Assembly (NCBI GenBank): GCA_013043295.1
Contig: JABDOO010000064.1
Location: forward strand, 1 to 10,145
DNA length: 10,145 bases
DNA from: Candidatus Nitrosopumilus sp.
GTDB lineage: Archaea > Thermoproteota > Nitrososphaeria > Nitrososphaerales > Nitrosopumilaceae
Direction: 5' to 3'
Shown: in pieces, positions 1 to 6,548 of the stretch
Layout: the number at the start of each line of letters is the position of its first letter
Numbering within the stretch: position 1 is the stretch's first letter
Notes under the pieces: generated by a model
Told to the model about the DNA's origin: nothing
Seen by the model: the letters and a program-made list of their open reading frames with translations, nothing else
The model's database searches: none
Translations under genes and position numbers: made by a program

Positions 1-150
1 CAAAAATTGAGAAACAAGGTAAAGCTTGAGGCATCAGGAGGAATTAATTCCAAAAATATTTCAAAATATGGGCAAACAGGGGTAGATATTATTTCGGTAG
101 GAAGTATTACAAATTCTGTCAAAGGAATTGATATGAGTCTAGAGATTTAA
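1..150 (+). CDS. nadC: Quinolinate phosphoribosyltransferase, C-terminal fragment (5' end outside window)
   Basis: This enzyme decarboxylates quinolinate and joins it to PRPP, giving nicotinate mononucleotide, the last dedicated step of de novo NAD synthesis. Only the last 49 codons are visible, open from base 1 to the TAA at 148-150. The fragment reads KLEASGGIN, then NISKYGQTGVDIISVGSIT, then DMSLEI at the end. This matches the C-terminal strands of the NadC barrel, where the SGGIN and GVD-IS-G loops bind phosphate. It stands alone on the plus strand and converges with the minus-strand TPR gene, sharing 12 coding bases (139-150). The neighbouring nadA and nadX encode the two preceding steps, which supports the call. 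Any terminator must lie inside the TPR gene; a T6 run at 179-184 is a weak candidate. Confidence 0.93.
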   Translation, partial: QKLRNKVKLEASGGINSKNISKYGQTGVDIISVGSITNSVKGIDMSLEI

Positions 151-534
151 TTCTGCCAGTAGATTGGATACTGCCTTGTTTTTTGGATCAATTTCTTTGA
201 TTTTCTCACAGCATTGAATAACACGTTTTGGTTCTCCTAATTTTTGATGAGAGTATGCTTTTAGTAATAAAACATCAACGTCATAGTTTCCAATTTCAAG
301 TGCCTTATCAAAATAAGATATTGCAGTTTTGTATTTCTTTTTTAAATAATAAATGCCACCTACAGTAAACAAGACATCGTGATGATTAGGGACTTTTTGC
401 AGGTATTCTGTGCCTAGTTTTAAGGCCTCAGCATATTTTTTATCTTTAACCAGTTTTTTAATTTCTTTTAATTTCTTGACATTCTTTTTTATTTCTGGAT
501 CTTTTGGTTCTCTAGAAAATAAACCAGTCATCAT
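139..534 (-). CDS. Small TPR-repeat protein downstream of nadA
   Basis: A 131-residue protein made almost wholly of tetratricopeptide repeats, with no signal peptide or membrane segment, so probably a cytoplasmic protein-binding scaffold. After a Lys-rich start (residues 1-25) come about three TPR units, near 21-52, 53-86 and 87-120, then a short capping helix. The second is the clearest, with the YKTAISYFDKALEI pattern; the third has KAYSHQKLGEPKRVIQCCEK followed by IDPKNK. It starts 8 bases after the nadA stop, so it is probably co-transcribed with nadA. Two adjacent ATG codons (534 and 531) could each be the start, and no Shine-Dalgarno sequence is visible. Its stop lies inside the convergent nadC. 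A role in NAD synthesis is suggested only by position; the partner is unknown. Confidence 0.85.
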   Translation of the reverse strand: MMTGLFSREPKDPEIKKNVKKLKEIKKLVKDKKYAEALKLGTEYLQKVPNHHDVLFTVGGIYYLKKKYKTAISYFDKALEIGNYDVDVLLLKAYSHQKLGEPKRVIQCCEKIKEIDPKNKAVSNLLAELNL

Positions 535-542
535 AGTAGAGA

Positions 543-1499
543 TTAGCTAATTGCAAGCATTCTATCAATTGCTAAACGGGCTTTATCTGCAATTTCTTTA
601 GGAACTGTCACGATATTCTTTTCATTAATTAAAGCATCGTGTACTTTTTCAAGCGTAATCATCTTCATGTATTGACATTCTGCTTTTTCAGATGCAGGTA
701 TGAATGTTTTATCTGGATTTTGTTTTCTCATTTTATATAATATACCGGTTTCAGTAGCAACAACAAAGTTCTTTGCTTTAGATTTGTTTACATGATTCAT
801 CATTCCTTCAGTTGAAAGTATTGAAATTTTGTGATCATCATAACTTCCATCTGCAACATCGTACATCATAGGAGTAGTACAACTACATTCAGGATGGATT
901 ACAAATTCAGCATCATTCATTGATTTCAATTTTTCAGTAACATCTTCAGGAGTAATTCCTGCATGTACATGGCACTCACCTGCCCAAATATGCATATTTT
1001 TCCTCCCAGTCATTTTTGCAACATAAGATCCTAGAAACATATCAGGTAAAAACAAAATTTCTTTATTTTCAGGAATTGCTTTGACAACATTAACTGCATT
1101 AGAAGAAGTACAACAATAATCAAGTTCTGCTTTAATTTCTGCAGTTGTATTGACATATCCAACTGCTATAGCATCAGGATGTTGTTTTTTCCAATTTCGT
1201 AATTCATCAACAGTGATAGAATCAGATAAAGAGCAACCAGCCTCCAAGTCAGGTAATAGGACTTTTTTGTCAGGACTAATGATTGCAGCAGTTTCGGCCA
1301 TAAAATTTACACCACAAAAAAGAATTGTTTTTTGTGGAACTGTTGCAGCCTTTCTAGATAGTCCTAAAGAATCCCCTGTAAAATCTGCTACATCTTGTAC
1401 ATCTGGAATCTGATAATTGTGAGCTAAAATAACTACGTCTTTTTCCTTTTTGAGTCTCAAAATTTCTTCTTTGAGTTCTGAGGATTGTTGTACTAGCAT
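543..1499 (-). CDS. nadA: Quinolinate synthase (4Fe-4S enzyme)
   Basis: Cytoplasmic NadA condenses iminoaspartate with dihydroxyacetone phosphate to quinolinate on an oxygen-sensitive 4Fe-4S cluster. The 318-residue length is normal. Visible family motifs are VILAHNYQIPDVQDVADFTG (23-42), FCGVNFMAETA (61-71), DLEAGCSLSD (84-93), WAGECHVHAG (172-181), HPECSC (202-207), ATETG (248-252) and AECQYMKM (273-280). The likely cluster ligands are Cys89, Cys176 and Cys275: the spacings (87 and 99) match the E. coli enzyme (Cys113, 200, 297, from memory). The ATG at 1499 lies 31 bases from the centre of a TATA-like element with no Shine-Dalgarno, suggesting a near-leaderless mRNA. It lies between nadX, which supplies its substrate, and the TPR gene 8 bases downstream. 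Confidence 0.98.
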   Translation of the reverse strand: MLVQQSSELKEEILRLKKEKDVVILAHNYQIPDVQDVADFTGDSLGLSRKAATVPQKTILFCGVNFMAETAAIISPDKKVLLPDLEAGCSLSDSITVDELRNWKKQHPDAIAVGYVNTTAEIKAELDYCCTSSNAVNVVKAIPENKEILFLPDMFLGSYVAKMTGRKNMHIWAGECHVHAGITPEDVTEKLKSMNDAEFVIHPECSCTTPMMYDVADGSYDDHKISILSTEGMMNHVNKSKAKNFVVATETGILYKMRKQNPDKTFIPASEKAECQYMKMITLEKVHDALINEKNIVTVPKEIADKARLAIDRMLAIS

Positions 1500-1527
1500 A
1501 AACCACAGAAAATTGAAGCAGTGAGGA

Positions 1528-1533
1528 TTTAAA
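1528..1533 (-). promoter_or_regulatory. Candidate TATA box of nadA
   Basis: On the minus strand this reads TTTAAA, inside the sequence CTTTAAATCC. Its centre is about 31 bases upstream of the nadA ATG. Archaeal TATA boxes lie about 26-27 bases before the transcription start, so the mRNA would begin only about 4 bases before the ATG. This suggests that nadA can be transcribed independently of nadX. Confidence 0.5.
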
Positions 1534-1575
1534 GAATGGGAAATGGTCCATAATTCTCAGAAAAACTAGCAAATG

Positions 1576-1590
1576 TGGCAATTATTGCCA
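1576..1590. promoter_or_regulatory. 15-base perfect dyad in the nadX-nadA gap (candidate operator)
   Basis: The sequence TGGCAATTATTGCCA is a perfect inverted repeat with 7-base arms around one central base. It starts 2 bases past the nadX stop codon. Its centre is about 52 bases upstream of the proposed nadA TATA box and about 84 bases before the nadA ATG. A half-site-like GTGCCAATTTG follows on the plus strand at about 1597-1607, inside the end of nadX. It could be a dimeric regulator's binding site for NAD synthesis. As an RNA hairpin it has a one-base loop and no T-run after it, so it is a poor terminator. Confidence 0.4.
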
Positions 1591-1592
1591 TA

Positions 1593-2411
1593 TTACGTGC
1601 CAATTTGAATATCATCCGAACAGTATTTTCTCAAAGTTTCAATTGCGGATAAGATTGCCAACCTACTAGTTTTTGGATTATTTTCATCAGGAAAATTTTC
1701 AATTGTAAAAGTCATCTTTCCAAATTTTCCTCTAGCTACAATATGGTGAGTGTTTTTATCAGTATTAGGATCTGCCACAATTTTCACACTAGTTTCTTCA
1801 CTACCAATACCAGATAGTGAAAGTAATGCCGCTACATTGATGTTTGCAGGAAACTGCGACACAGCATCTTTAGCAATTCCTTCAAAAATTACAGTTGGTG
1901 AATTAATTTCATCTAAATTGATTTGTGAGTTTTCAAAAAACTTTGCGCCCTTTAGAGAACGAGGATGTTTTGTTGTTGTAATAGAAAGAGAGTCTAATTC
2001 ATTTTTGATAGCTTTTATTCCATCTAATCCAGCAATTGCTCCTGACGGAAGATAAATTGTTTTTTTAAAATCCTTACATGCATCAGATAAAATATCATAA
2101 ATTGATTCATCTAATAGGGCTCCAACACTCATTATCATTAGATCTTTCTTATTTTGTAGAACACTCAGAGATACATCTCTTACTGCATCTTGAGAGGCAG
2201 CTTCAACAACAATGTCAATAGGATTAGAAGATAACAAATGTGAATTTTCAACAATTTCAGGTTTGTTGGATAGTTTTTCTAATAGTATTGAAGATTTTTC
2301 TTTTGATGCATCAAATATGTGAGTTAAAGTTGCAGGGATTTTACCTGAATCAATTGCAAGGGCTATCTGAGTACCCATAGCTCCACATCCCAACAAACCT
2401 ATTCTTTTCAA
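1593..2411 (-). CDS. nadX: L-aspartate dehydrogenase (NadX type)
   Basis: NadX oxidises L-aspartate to iminoaspartate with NAD(P)+, feeding quinolinate synthase; it replaces the flavin-dependent aspartate oxidase NadB. The 272-residue protein opens with a Rossmann nucleotide-binding loop, IGLLGCGAMG (4-13). It continues with SVGALLDE (95-102) and LPSGAIAGLDGIKA (121-134), the typical catalytic-domain start. NINVAALLSLSG (190-201) and ADPNTDKNTHHI (213-224) follow, with His222 or His223 as the likely catalytic histidine. The start is the TTG at 2411: an in-frame TAA lies immediately before it, and the next Met (residue 12) would cut off the nucleotide-binding loop. It is 23 bases after the PEFG gene stop and 93 bases before nadA. 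A TTAATTAA about 28 bases upstream of the TTG could be its own TATA element. Confidence 0.93.
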   Translation of the reverse strand: MKRIGLLGCGAMGTQIALAIDSGKIPATLTHIFDASKEKSSILLEKLSNKPEIVENSHLLSSNPIDIVVEAASQDAVRDVSLSVLQNKKDLMIMSVGALLDESIYDILSDACKDFKKTIYLPSGAIAGLDGIKAIKNELDSLSITTTKHPRSLKGAKFFENSQINLDEINSPTVIFEGIAKDAVSQFPANINVAALLSLSGIGSEETSVKIVADPNTDKNTHHIVARGKFGKMTFTIENFPDENNPKTSRLAILSAIETLRKYCSDDIQIGT

Positions 2412-2434
2412 TTATTTATTCTAGAAATTATCTC

Positions 2435-3049
2435 TTAATTAATTCTAGTCCAACTCTTTACAAGGGGATTCTTTTGTGCGAGGAAAATTATTGCAAATAT
2501 TGAAATGCCAAGAATCATAATTGTCAATCCTTCAAATTCTGGAATAATTCGAGTTCCAATTATTTCAATTTTTTTAGTATCTTCTGAAATAATCAAACCG
2601 ACCACATAGTCATTTGGATATTTCATCAAATCATATTTTGTATCTACGCCATCAACTATTACCTTGAATTTTTCACCTTCAGCATAAAGAACATCTTCTG
2701 GGGTTCTTACCCAAAAATCAGTTTTTTCTGGGACATCATTCATTATAATTTCGATTGATTTTCTTTCTTGGTTGATACTCATTGAAGATACTGTTGGGTA
2801 TTGATGATCAGAGCCCATAGAATCAAGACTCCCACGATACCCATAGTAAATGTCATATGATTTTTCATCAAATTCAAAAGTAAATTTTTCAGATTCTATT
2901 TGTGAGATATCAAGATATTGTGCATATGCATCAGGGTTGAAAATGTGTTCAGCAAAAGCATAGCTTGATGCTGGAATTATCAAAAGTAAAAGAAGAGTAA
3001 AAGTAAAACGAATCAAGTAGTTATAATTTAATTCCGATACATATAACAA
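2435..3049 (-). CDS. Exported PEFG-CTERM-like membrane-anchored protein
   Basis: A 204-residue protein of unknown function. It has an N-terminal signal peptide, with a hydrophobic run FTFTLLLLLIIPASS (15-29) and a likely cleavage after the following YAFA. The roughly 130-residue body is probably beta-rich and acidic, and is predicted to lie outside the membrane. The C-terminus has PEFEG (170-174), a hydrophobic helix (about 175-191) and a basic tail. That order (PEF motif, helix, basic residues) is the thaumarchaeal PEFG-CTERM sorting signal, here with Glu in the usual Gly place. The outer start is TTG at 3049. A second TTG at 3016 would give MIRFTFT, a more compact signal peptide, and is equally possible. 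The gene diverges from the secreted two-domain protein and sits 23 bases upstream of nadX. Confidence 0.8.
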   Translation of the reverse strand: MLYVSELNYNYLIRFTFTLLLLLIIPASSYAFAEHIFNPDAYAQYLDISQIESEKFTFEFDEKSYDIYYGYRGSLDSMGSDHQYPTVSSMSINQERKSIEIIMNDVPEKTDFWVRTPEDVLYAEGEKFKVIVDGVDTKYDLMKYPNDYVVGLIISEDTKKIEIIGTRIIPEFEGLTIMILGISIFAIIFLAQKNPLVKSWTRIN

Positions 3050-3106
3050 AATAGTATATTATCAATTGTGATTTTCTAATTTAAAATAGTATAATTTATC
3101 GCCAAA

Positions 3107-3114
3107 TTTTTTAT
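3107..3114 (+). promoter_or_regulatory. Candidate TATA box of the two-domain secreted protein gene
   Basis: TTTTTTAT is centred about 27.5 bases before the TTG at 3138, the spacing expected for a leaderless archaeal transcript. The 88-base divergent region 3050-3137 also has minus-strand TATA-like stretches (for example 3053-3060, 3080-3086 and 3091-3098) that could serve the PEFG gene. I cannot choose among those. Confidence 0.45.
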
Positions 3115-3137
3115 GTAAAGAAAATCAAAAATGTGTA

Positions 3138-4109
3138 TTGAATATTTTCCAAATTACTATTATTTGTAGCATTTTTCTCATTACAACTCAACCAATTTTT
3201 GGAGATTTGGATTCACCTAGAAAACAAATGGAGAATGGAATTGCACCGCAAGATGTTCTTTGTGATAAAGAATTAGAATTAGTTATCAGAACAAATGGTT
3301 TTGCTGCTTGTGTAAGACCAGAAACTGCTGAAAAAATGGAAAAATTAGGAATGCTTTCCATTCCGATAAAATTTACTGACTTGGGTAATGAATTGAAAAC
3401 TATACCAGCATCAGATAATCAAATCAACACAGTTCCCGCATCAAGTATGTCAATTGTGAATTTTTATATCAAGGATCAAGATTTGAACATATCACCTAAC
3501 GGAGTGGAAGTATTATCAACTCAAGGATTGTTTGAAATTACAATTAATGGTGTTTCAATTAGTCCACCTGAAAAAATGATTGAAACAGGTCCAAACACTG
3601 GTGAATTTTATATTAAATTAGAATTGCCAGATTCGATTAACGGAAAACCACTTAGTCAAGAAGATATTGTTTTAATCAAATATTTAGATGAATCAGATAA
3701 TTCAGGGGAGCAAAGAATTCTTGTAAAATCAGTTCCATTAACAAAGACATTTGCAAAAGTTGAATCATCAGGAGGATCTCGTATTGGTCAAGAATTTACT
3801 TTGAGAATTTATGAACCTGATGCAAATAGAGATTCAAAAGATGAAGATAAGATTCCACTTTCTGAATTTGAATATCGTGGAGATGGCGGAATCAGAACAA
3901 ATTTGAGTAATCCAAAATTTGATGCAAACTCTGCATTCCTTATTGAGACTGGGCCTAATACTAATTTGTTTGAAGTTCAAATTAAGATTCCACGACAGTT
4001 AGATGGAAAAACCATTCACATTGGGGATGAATATGAAATCAGATACATTGACAGATCAACACCATCAAACACAAGTGAGAAAGTTATTCTCAAGGGCAGG
4101 ATTGGATAA
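3138..4109 (+). CDS. Secreted protein with two related beta-rich (S-layer-like) domains
   Basis: A 323-residue exported protein. Residues 1-22 form a signal peptide (MNIFQITIICSIFLITTQPI). Residues 25-70 carry the SPRKQMENGIAPQDVLC...ACVRPETAEKMEKLG segment, which I recognise as recurring in thaumarchaeal secreted proteins; Cys42 and Cys58 may form a disulfide. Two related domains follow, about 103-200 and 203-322. Each contains ETGPNT (149-154 and 270-275), a strand pair, and then YLDES or YIDRS. Each starts with an Asp/Asn loop (DQDLN at 113-117, DANRDSKDED at 228-237), reminiscent of calcium sites in thaumarchaeal S-layer repeats. There is no C-terminal membrane helix, so it is probably released or bound to the surface layer. 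The TTG at 3138 is the only usable start after the in-frame TAG at 3087. Function is unknown; a cell-surface structural or binding role is inferred. Confidence 0.8.
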   Translation: MNIFQITIICSIFLITTQPIFGDLDSPRKQMENGIAPQDVLCDKELELVIRTNGFAACVRPETAEKMEKLGMLSIPIKFTDLGNELKTIPASDNQINTVPASSMSIVNFYIKDQDLNISPNGVEVLSTQGLFEITINGVSISPPEKMIETGPNTGEFYIKLELPDSINGKPLSQEDIVLIKYLDESDNSGEQRILVKSVPLTKTFAKVESSGGSRIGQEFTLRIYEPDANRDSKDEDKIPLSEFEYRGDGGIRTNLSNPKFDANSAFLIETGPNTNLFEVQIKIPRQLDGKTIHIGDEYEIRYIDRSTPSNTSEKVILKGRIG

Positions 4110-4155
4110 CGAGTTTATTGGATCAGTTTTGTCAAAGTTCAGTATAACCTAAAGA

Positions 4156-4161
4156 TTTTAT
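4156..4161 (+). promoter_or_regulatory. Candidate TATA box of the nurA-herA-mre11-rad50 operon
   Basis: TTTTAT preceded by a purine-rich stretch (AACCTAAAGA) is centred about 25 bases before the nurA GTG. This predicts a leaderless mRNA beginning at or next to the GTG. It is the only promoter-like element I see for the four genes, since all later junctions overlap. Confidence 0.5.
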
Positions 4162-4182
4162 TCAAACCTACAAAGTATTGTT

Positions 4183-5019
4183 GTGCTCAATACAGTATAC
4201 AAGGATGCAATTATCAATAGAGAAAAAATGCTTTCGATTTTGAAAGGTCCAAAATTTGAGCAAATATTACAAAAAGCACGTGAGAATTGGATTGAATTTA
4301 CGCCTACAAAACAAGAAGTGATCACAGCAGGAATTGATAGTAGTTTTAACAATACCAAATTCCAAGGTATTGAATTATGGGCAACCACAGCAGTTTCAAT
4401 AAAATCAGACGGTGAAATTCTTGTAGATTTACATAAATCCGGATTAGGTTCAGCAGATGATATTTCAAGCATAGCCAGCAAGATGGAGATAGAAGCATGT
4501 GAAAAAACAGTAGATGAGGTAGACATGGTATTGATGGATGGATCCTTACATTCTCAATTGATGACCAGGCAAGCAAATCTAGGTGCATCAATTGTGAGAA
4601 TAATGAAAAAAAAAGACAATGTGGTATTCATTGCAAAAACATCAAATACAAAAAAACAATTTGAAAAACTAGGTTCTCTAGCTGGGGATATTTTTTATTT
4701 TAATCATGTTACAAAAAACCCTGGATTTAGTAAAATTTTTGTAGAAAAAAAATATGGCTCAGATAAAATAATCTCATCAACATTTGTTAGATTAAGTGAC
4801 TCGACTCCAATAATAAAATTAGAATTTTTAGGAGAAAATCATGATGATGATGAAATTAAAACAATTATGAACAAACTATACAAAACAAGCATAGGTGGAT
4901 ACCCATACGCATTAAAACTTGCACATAATAACTGTAAAATATCTGATAAAGAGCTTGGAAAGATGGTAAGTTTGTTGGGATTAAGCAATGAAATTGGTTC
5001 ACGAGAGGTATTAGGATGA
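4183..5019 (+). CDS. nurA: NurA family 5'-3' nuclease
   Basis: NurA is a dimeric nuclease that docks on the HerA hexamer and degrades the 5' strand during end resection, leaving 3' overhangs for RadA. The 278-residue protein shows the family's landmarks: AGIDSSFN (49-56, metal ligand Asp52), VLMDGSL (116-122, Asp119), VVFIAKTS (147-154, Lys152) and the C-terminal GGYPYALKLAH (238-248, His248). Its length is a little below that of the better-known crenarchaeal enzymes. The GTG start follows a TATA-like element at leaderless distance. The stop overlaps the herA start by four bases (ATGA, 5016-5019). Being first in the operon and directly joined to its partner helicase supports the assignment, because sequence conservation in NurA is otherwise weak. 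Confidence 0.92.
   Translation: MLNTVYKDAIINREKMLSILKGPKFEQILQKARENWIEFTPTKQEVITAGIDSSFNNTKFQGIELWATTAVSIKSDGEILVDLHKSGLGSADDISSIASKMEIEACEKTVDEVDMVLMDGSLHSQLMTRQANLGASIVRIMKKKDNVVFIAKTSNTKKQFEKLGSLAGDIFYFNHVTKNPGFSKIFVEKKYGSDKIISSTFVRLSDSTPIIKLEFLGENHDDDEIKTIMNKLYKTSIGGYPYALKLAHNNCKISDKELGKMVSLLGLSNEIGSREVLG
5005..5009 (+). promoter_or_regulatory. Shine-Dalgarno of herA inside nurA
   Basis: GAGGT lies 6 bases before the herA ATG at 5016, within the last nurA codons. With the ATGA overlap it supports this start and coupled translation of nurA and herA. Confidence 0.6.
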
Positions 5020-6548
5020 GTCTAGGTTTTGTAATTGGTGAATCAAAGCCTACATTTGTTACAGCTATTACTTCAAGAGCACTTTCAGTAGGGGAATATA
5101 TCAAAATCACTTCAGATGAAGGAGAAATTTTAGGATTAGTAGAAAGATCCGCAGTTTCCAGTGCTGCATTTACAGATGTTAAAAATTTTGATGAGGCATC
5201 TGAAAGTACTGAAATTGCAGAACTTAACAAAAGAGACAAAACGTTTACTGCAAATATTGGAATTTTAGGATTTTTAAAAAACCTAAGAAAAGGCCAATCA
5301 ATTATTCCTGCAATTCCGCCAATTCCAGGCACAGAAATCACTTTACCAAGCAAAGAAGACTTGGAGGATATTTTCAGTCCTACTAAAGAAGGATGGGTGA
5401 GTATTGGAAATCTTTTACGAAATAAATCAATTGATGCTAAAGTAAATTTAGACAAGATTGTTTCAAGGCATTTGGGAATTTTAGCCATGACAGGAATGGG
5501 TAAAAGTAATCTAGTATCACTAGTTACAAAACAAATTTCAAAATTAAAAGGTACAGTAATAATTTTTGATTACCATAATGATTATACAAGTCTAAACATT
5601 CCACGAATTAATGTTATTGATGCAAAAATCAATCCAAGATTACTAGATGCAGATCAACTATCAGAAGTATTAGAAATTAGAGATGGGGCTAATGTTCAGC
5701 AGCGAGTTTTAAGAATGGCATTTACCAAGCAGGTCAAAGAATCAAAAGAATTTTGGACAAAGTTAGAAAATGAAGTGGACTTTATTGTTAATTCAGAGGA
5801 TAAAAAATTAAAAGAAATTAGAACCTCAGCATATAGAGTTCAAGATATTATTGAAGAAGCACAACGTAGATTTGAAGATATTTTAGATCCTGATATGGGA
5901 GATCCAATTAGTTTCATCAAAGAGGGACGAACCAATATTCTAAACATTTCAGAGTTATCAGAAAAACAGGCTAATGTAGCTGTAGCATTTTATCTACAAC
6001 AACTACTCAAAGATAGAAAGGATGCCAGCATTGCAAGGCACGGTAAAACTAAACGGGAAAGAACTTTTAGATTTAACTCACCAATATTCGTAATCATTGA
6101 AGAAGCTCATGTGTTCATTCCAAAAGATCACGACACAAGTGCAAAATACTGGGCTGCTAAAATTGCAAGAGAGGGAAGAAAATTTGGCCTCGGTTTAGGG
6201 ATTGTTTCCCAAAGACCAAGAAGTGTTGATCTTAACGTACTAAGTCAGATGGGTTCATTTGCAATTATGAAGATTATTCAAGAAGACGATCAACGACAAA
6301 TAGCCTCAGCAACAGAGTCAACTAGTCGTGAATTAATTGCTCAATTGACATCACTAAACGTAGGGGACGCAGTACTTGTAGGACAGTGGACAAACTTGCC
6401 ATCTCTAGTTCATGTTGAAGAAGTCAAAGAGAAGATAATGGGGGCAGACCAAAGTGCAGTAAACGCATGGTCAAAAGCAGATAAAATGAACGAAATTGCA
6501 ATAGAATCAACACAAGGACTGGTACAGAAAGATTTACTATTAGACTGA
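5016..6548 (+). CDS. herA: HerA bipolar DNA helicase/translocase
   Basis: HerA is a hexameric FtsK/HerA-class ATPase that pumps DNA toward NurA during double-strand break resection. The 510 residues match the usual archaeal length of about 500. The N-terminal part (about 1-145) corresponds to the HAS beta-barrel domain that contacts NurA. The RecA-like core holds the Walker A motif MTGMGKSN (158-165, Lys163) and the Walker B motif FVIIEEAHVFIP (358-369, Glu362/Glu363). It also has AREGRKFGLGLGIVSQRP (384-401), the arginine-rich and sensor region typical of HerA. A helical insertion spans about 210-300, and the acidic tail ends in LLLD. Both ends overlap neighbours: ATGA with nurA and TGATG with mre11. 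All ATPase residues look intact. Confidence 0.96.
   Translation: MSLGFVIGESKPTFVTAITSRALSVGEYIKITSDEGEILGLVERSAVSSAAFTDVKNFDEASESTEIAELNKRDKTFTANIGILGFLKNLRKGQSIIPAIPPIPGTEITLPSKEDLEDIFSPTKEGWVSIGNLLRNKSIDAKVNLDKIVSRHLGILAMTGMGKSNLVSLVTKQISKLKGTVIIFDYHNDYTSLNIPRINVIDAKINPRLLDADQLSEVLEIRDGANVQQRVLRMAFTKQVKESKEFWTKLENEVDFIVNSEDKKLKEIRTSAYRVQDIIEEAQRRFEDILDPDMGDPISFIKEGRTNILNISELSEKQANVAVAFYLQQLLKDRKDASIARHGKTKRERTFRFNSPIFVIIEEAHVFIPKDHDTSAKYWAAKIAREGRKFGLGLGIVSQRPRSVDLNVLSQMGSFAIMKIIQEDDQRQIASATESTSRELIAQLTSLNVGDAVLVGQWTNLPSLVHVEEVKEKIMGADQSAVNAWSKADKMNEIAIESTQGLVQKDLLLD

Noticed and set aside
1500..1592. Intrinsic terminator or small RNA in the nadX-nadA gap
   Set aside because: The dyad has a one-base loop and no T-run follows it on either strand, so an operator is a better reading; no other RNA-like structure was seen.
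1150..2055. Plus-strand open frames of 87 and 101 codons at 1150-1413 and 1750-2055
   Set aside because: They are antisense to the conserved cores of nadA and nadX and have no family features or promoter.
3131..3169. ATG at 3131 opening a 12-codon frame before the secreted protein
   Set aside because: It overlaps the true TTG start in a different frame and ends quickly. Nothing indicates a leader peptide, and the TATA spacing fits 3138 better.
4865..5488. 207-codon open frame on the minus strand across nurA and herA
   Set aside because: It lies antisense to two clearly conserved genes, shows no recognisable motif, and is explained by the low frequency of stops opposite AT-rich coding sequence.
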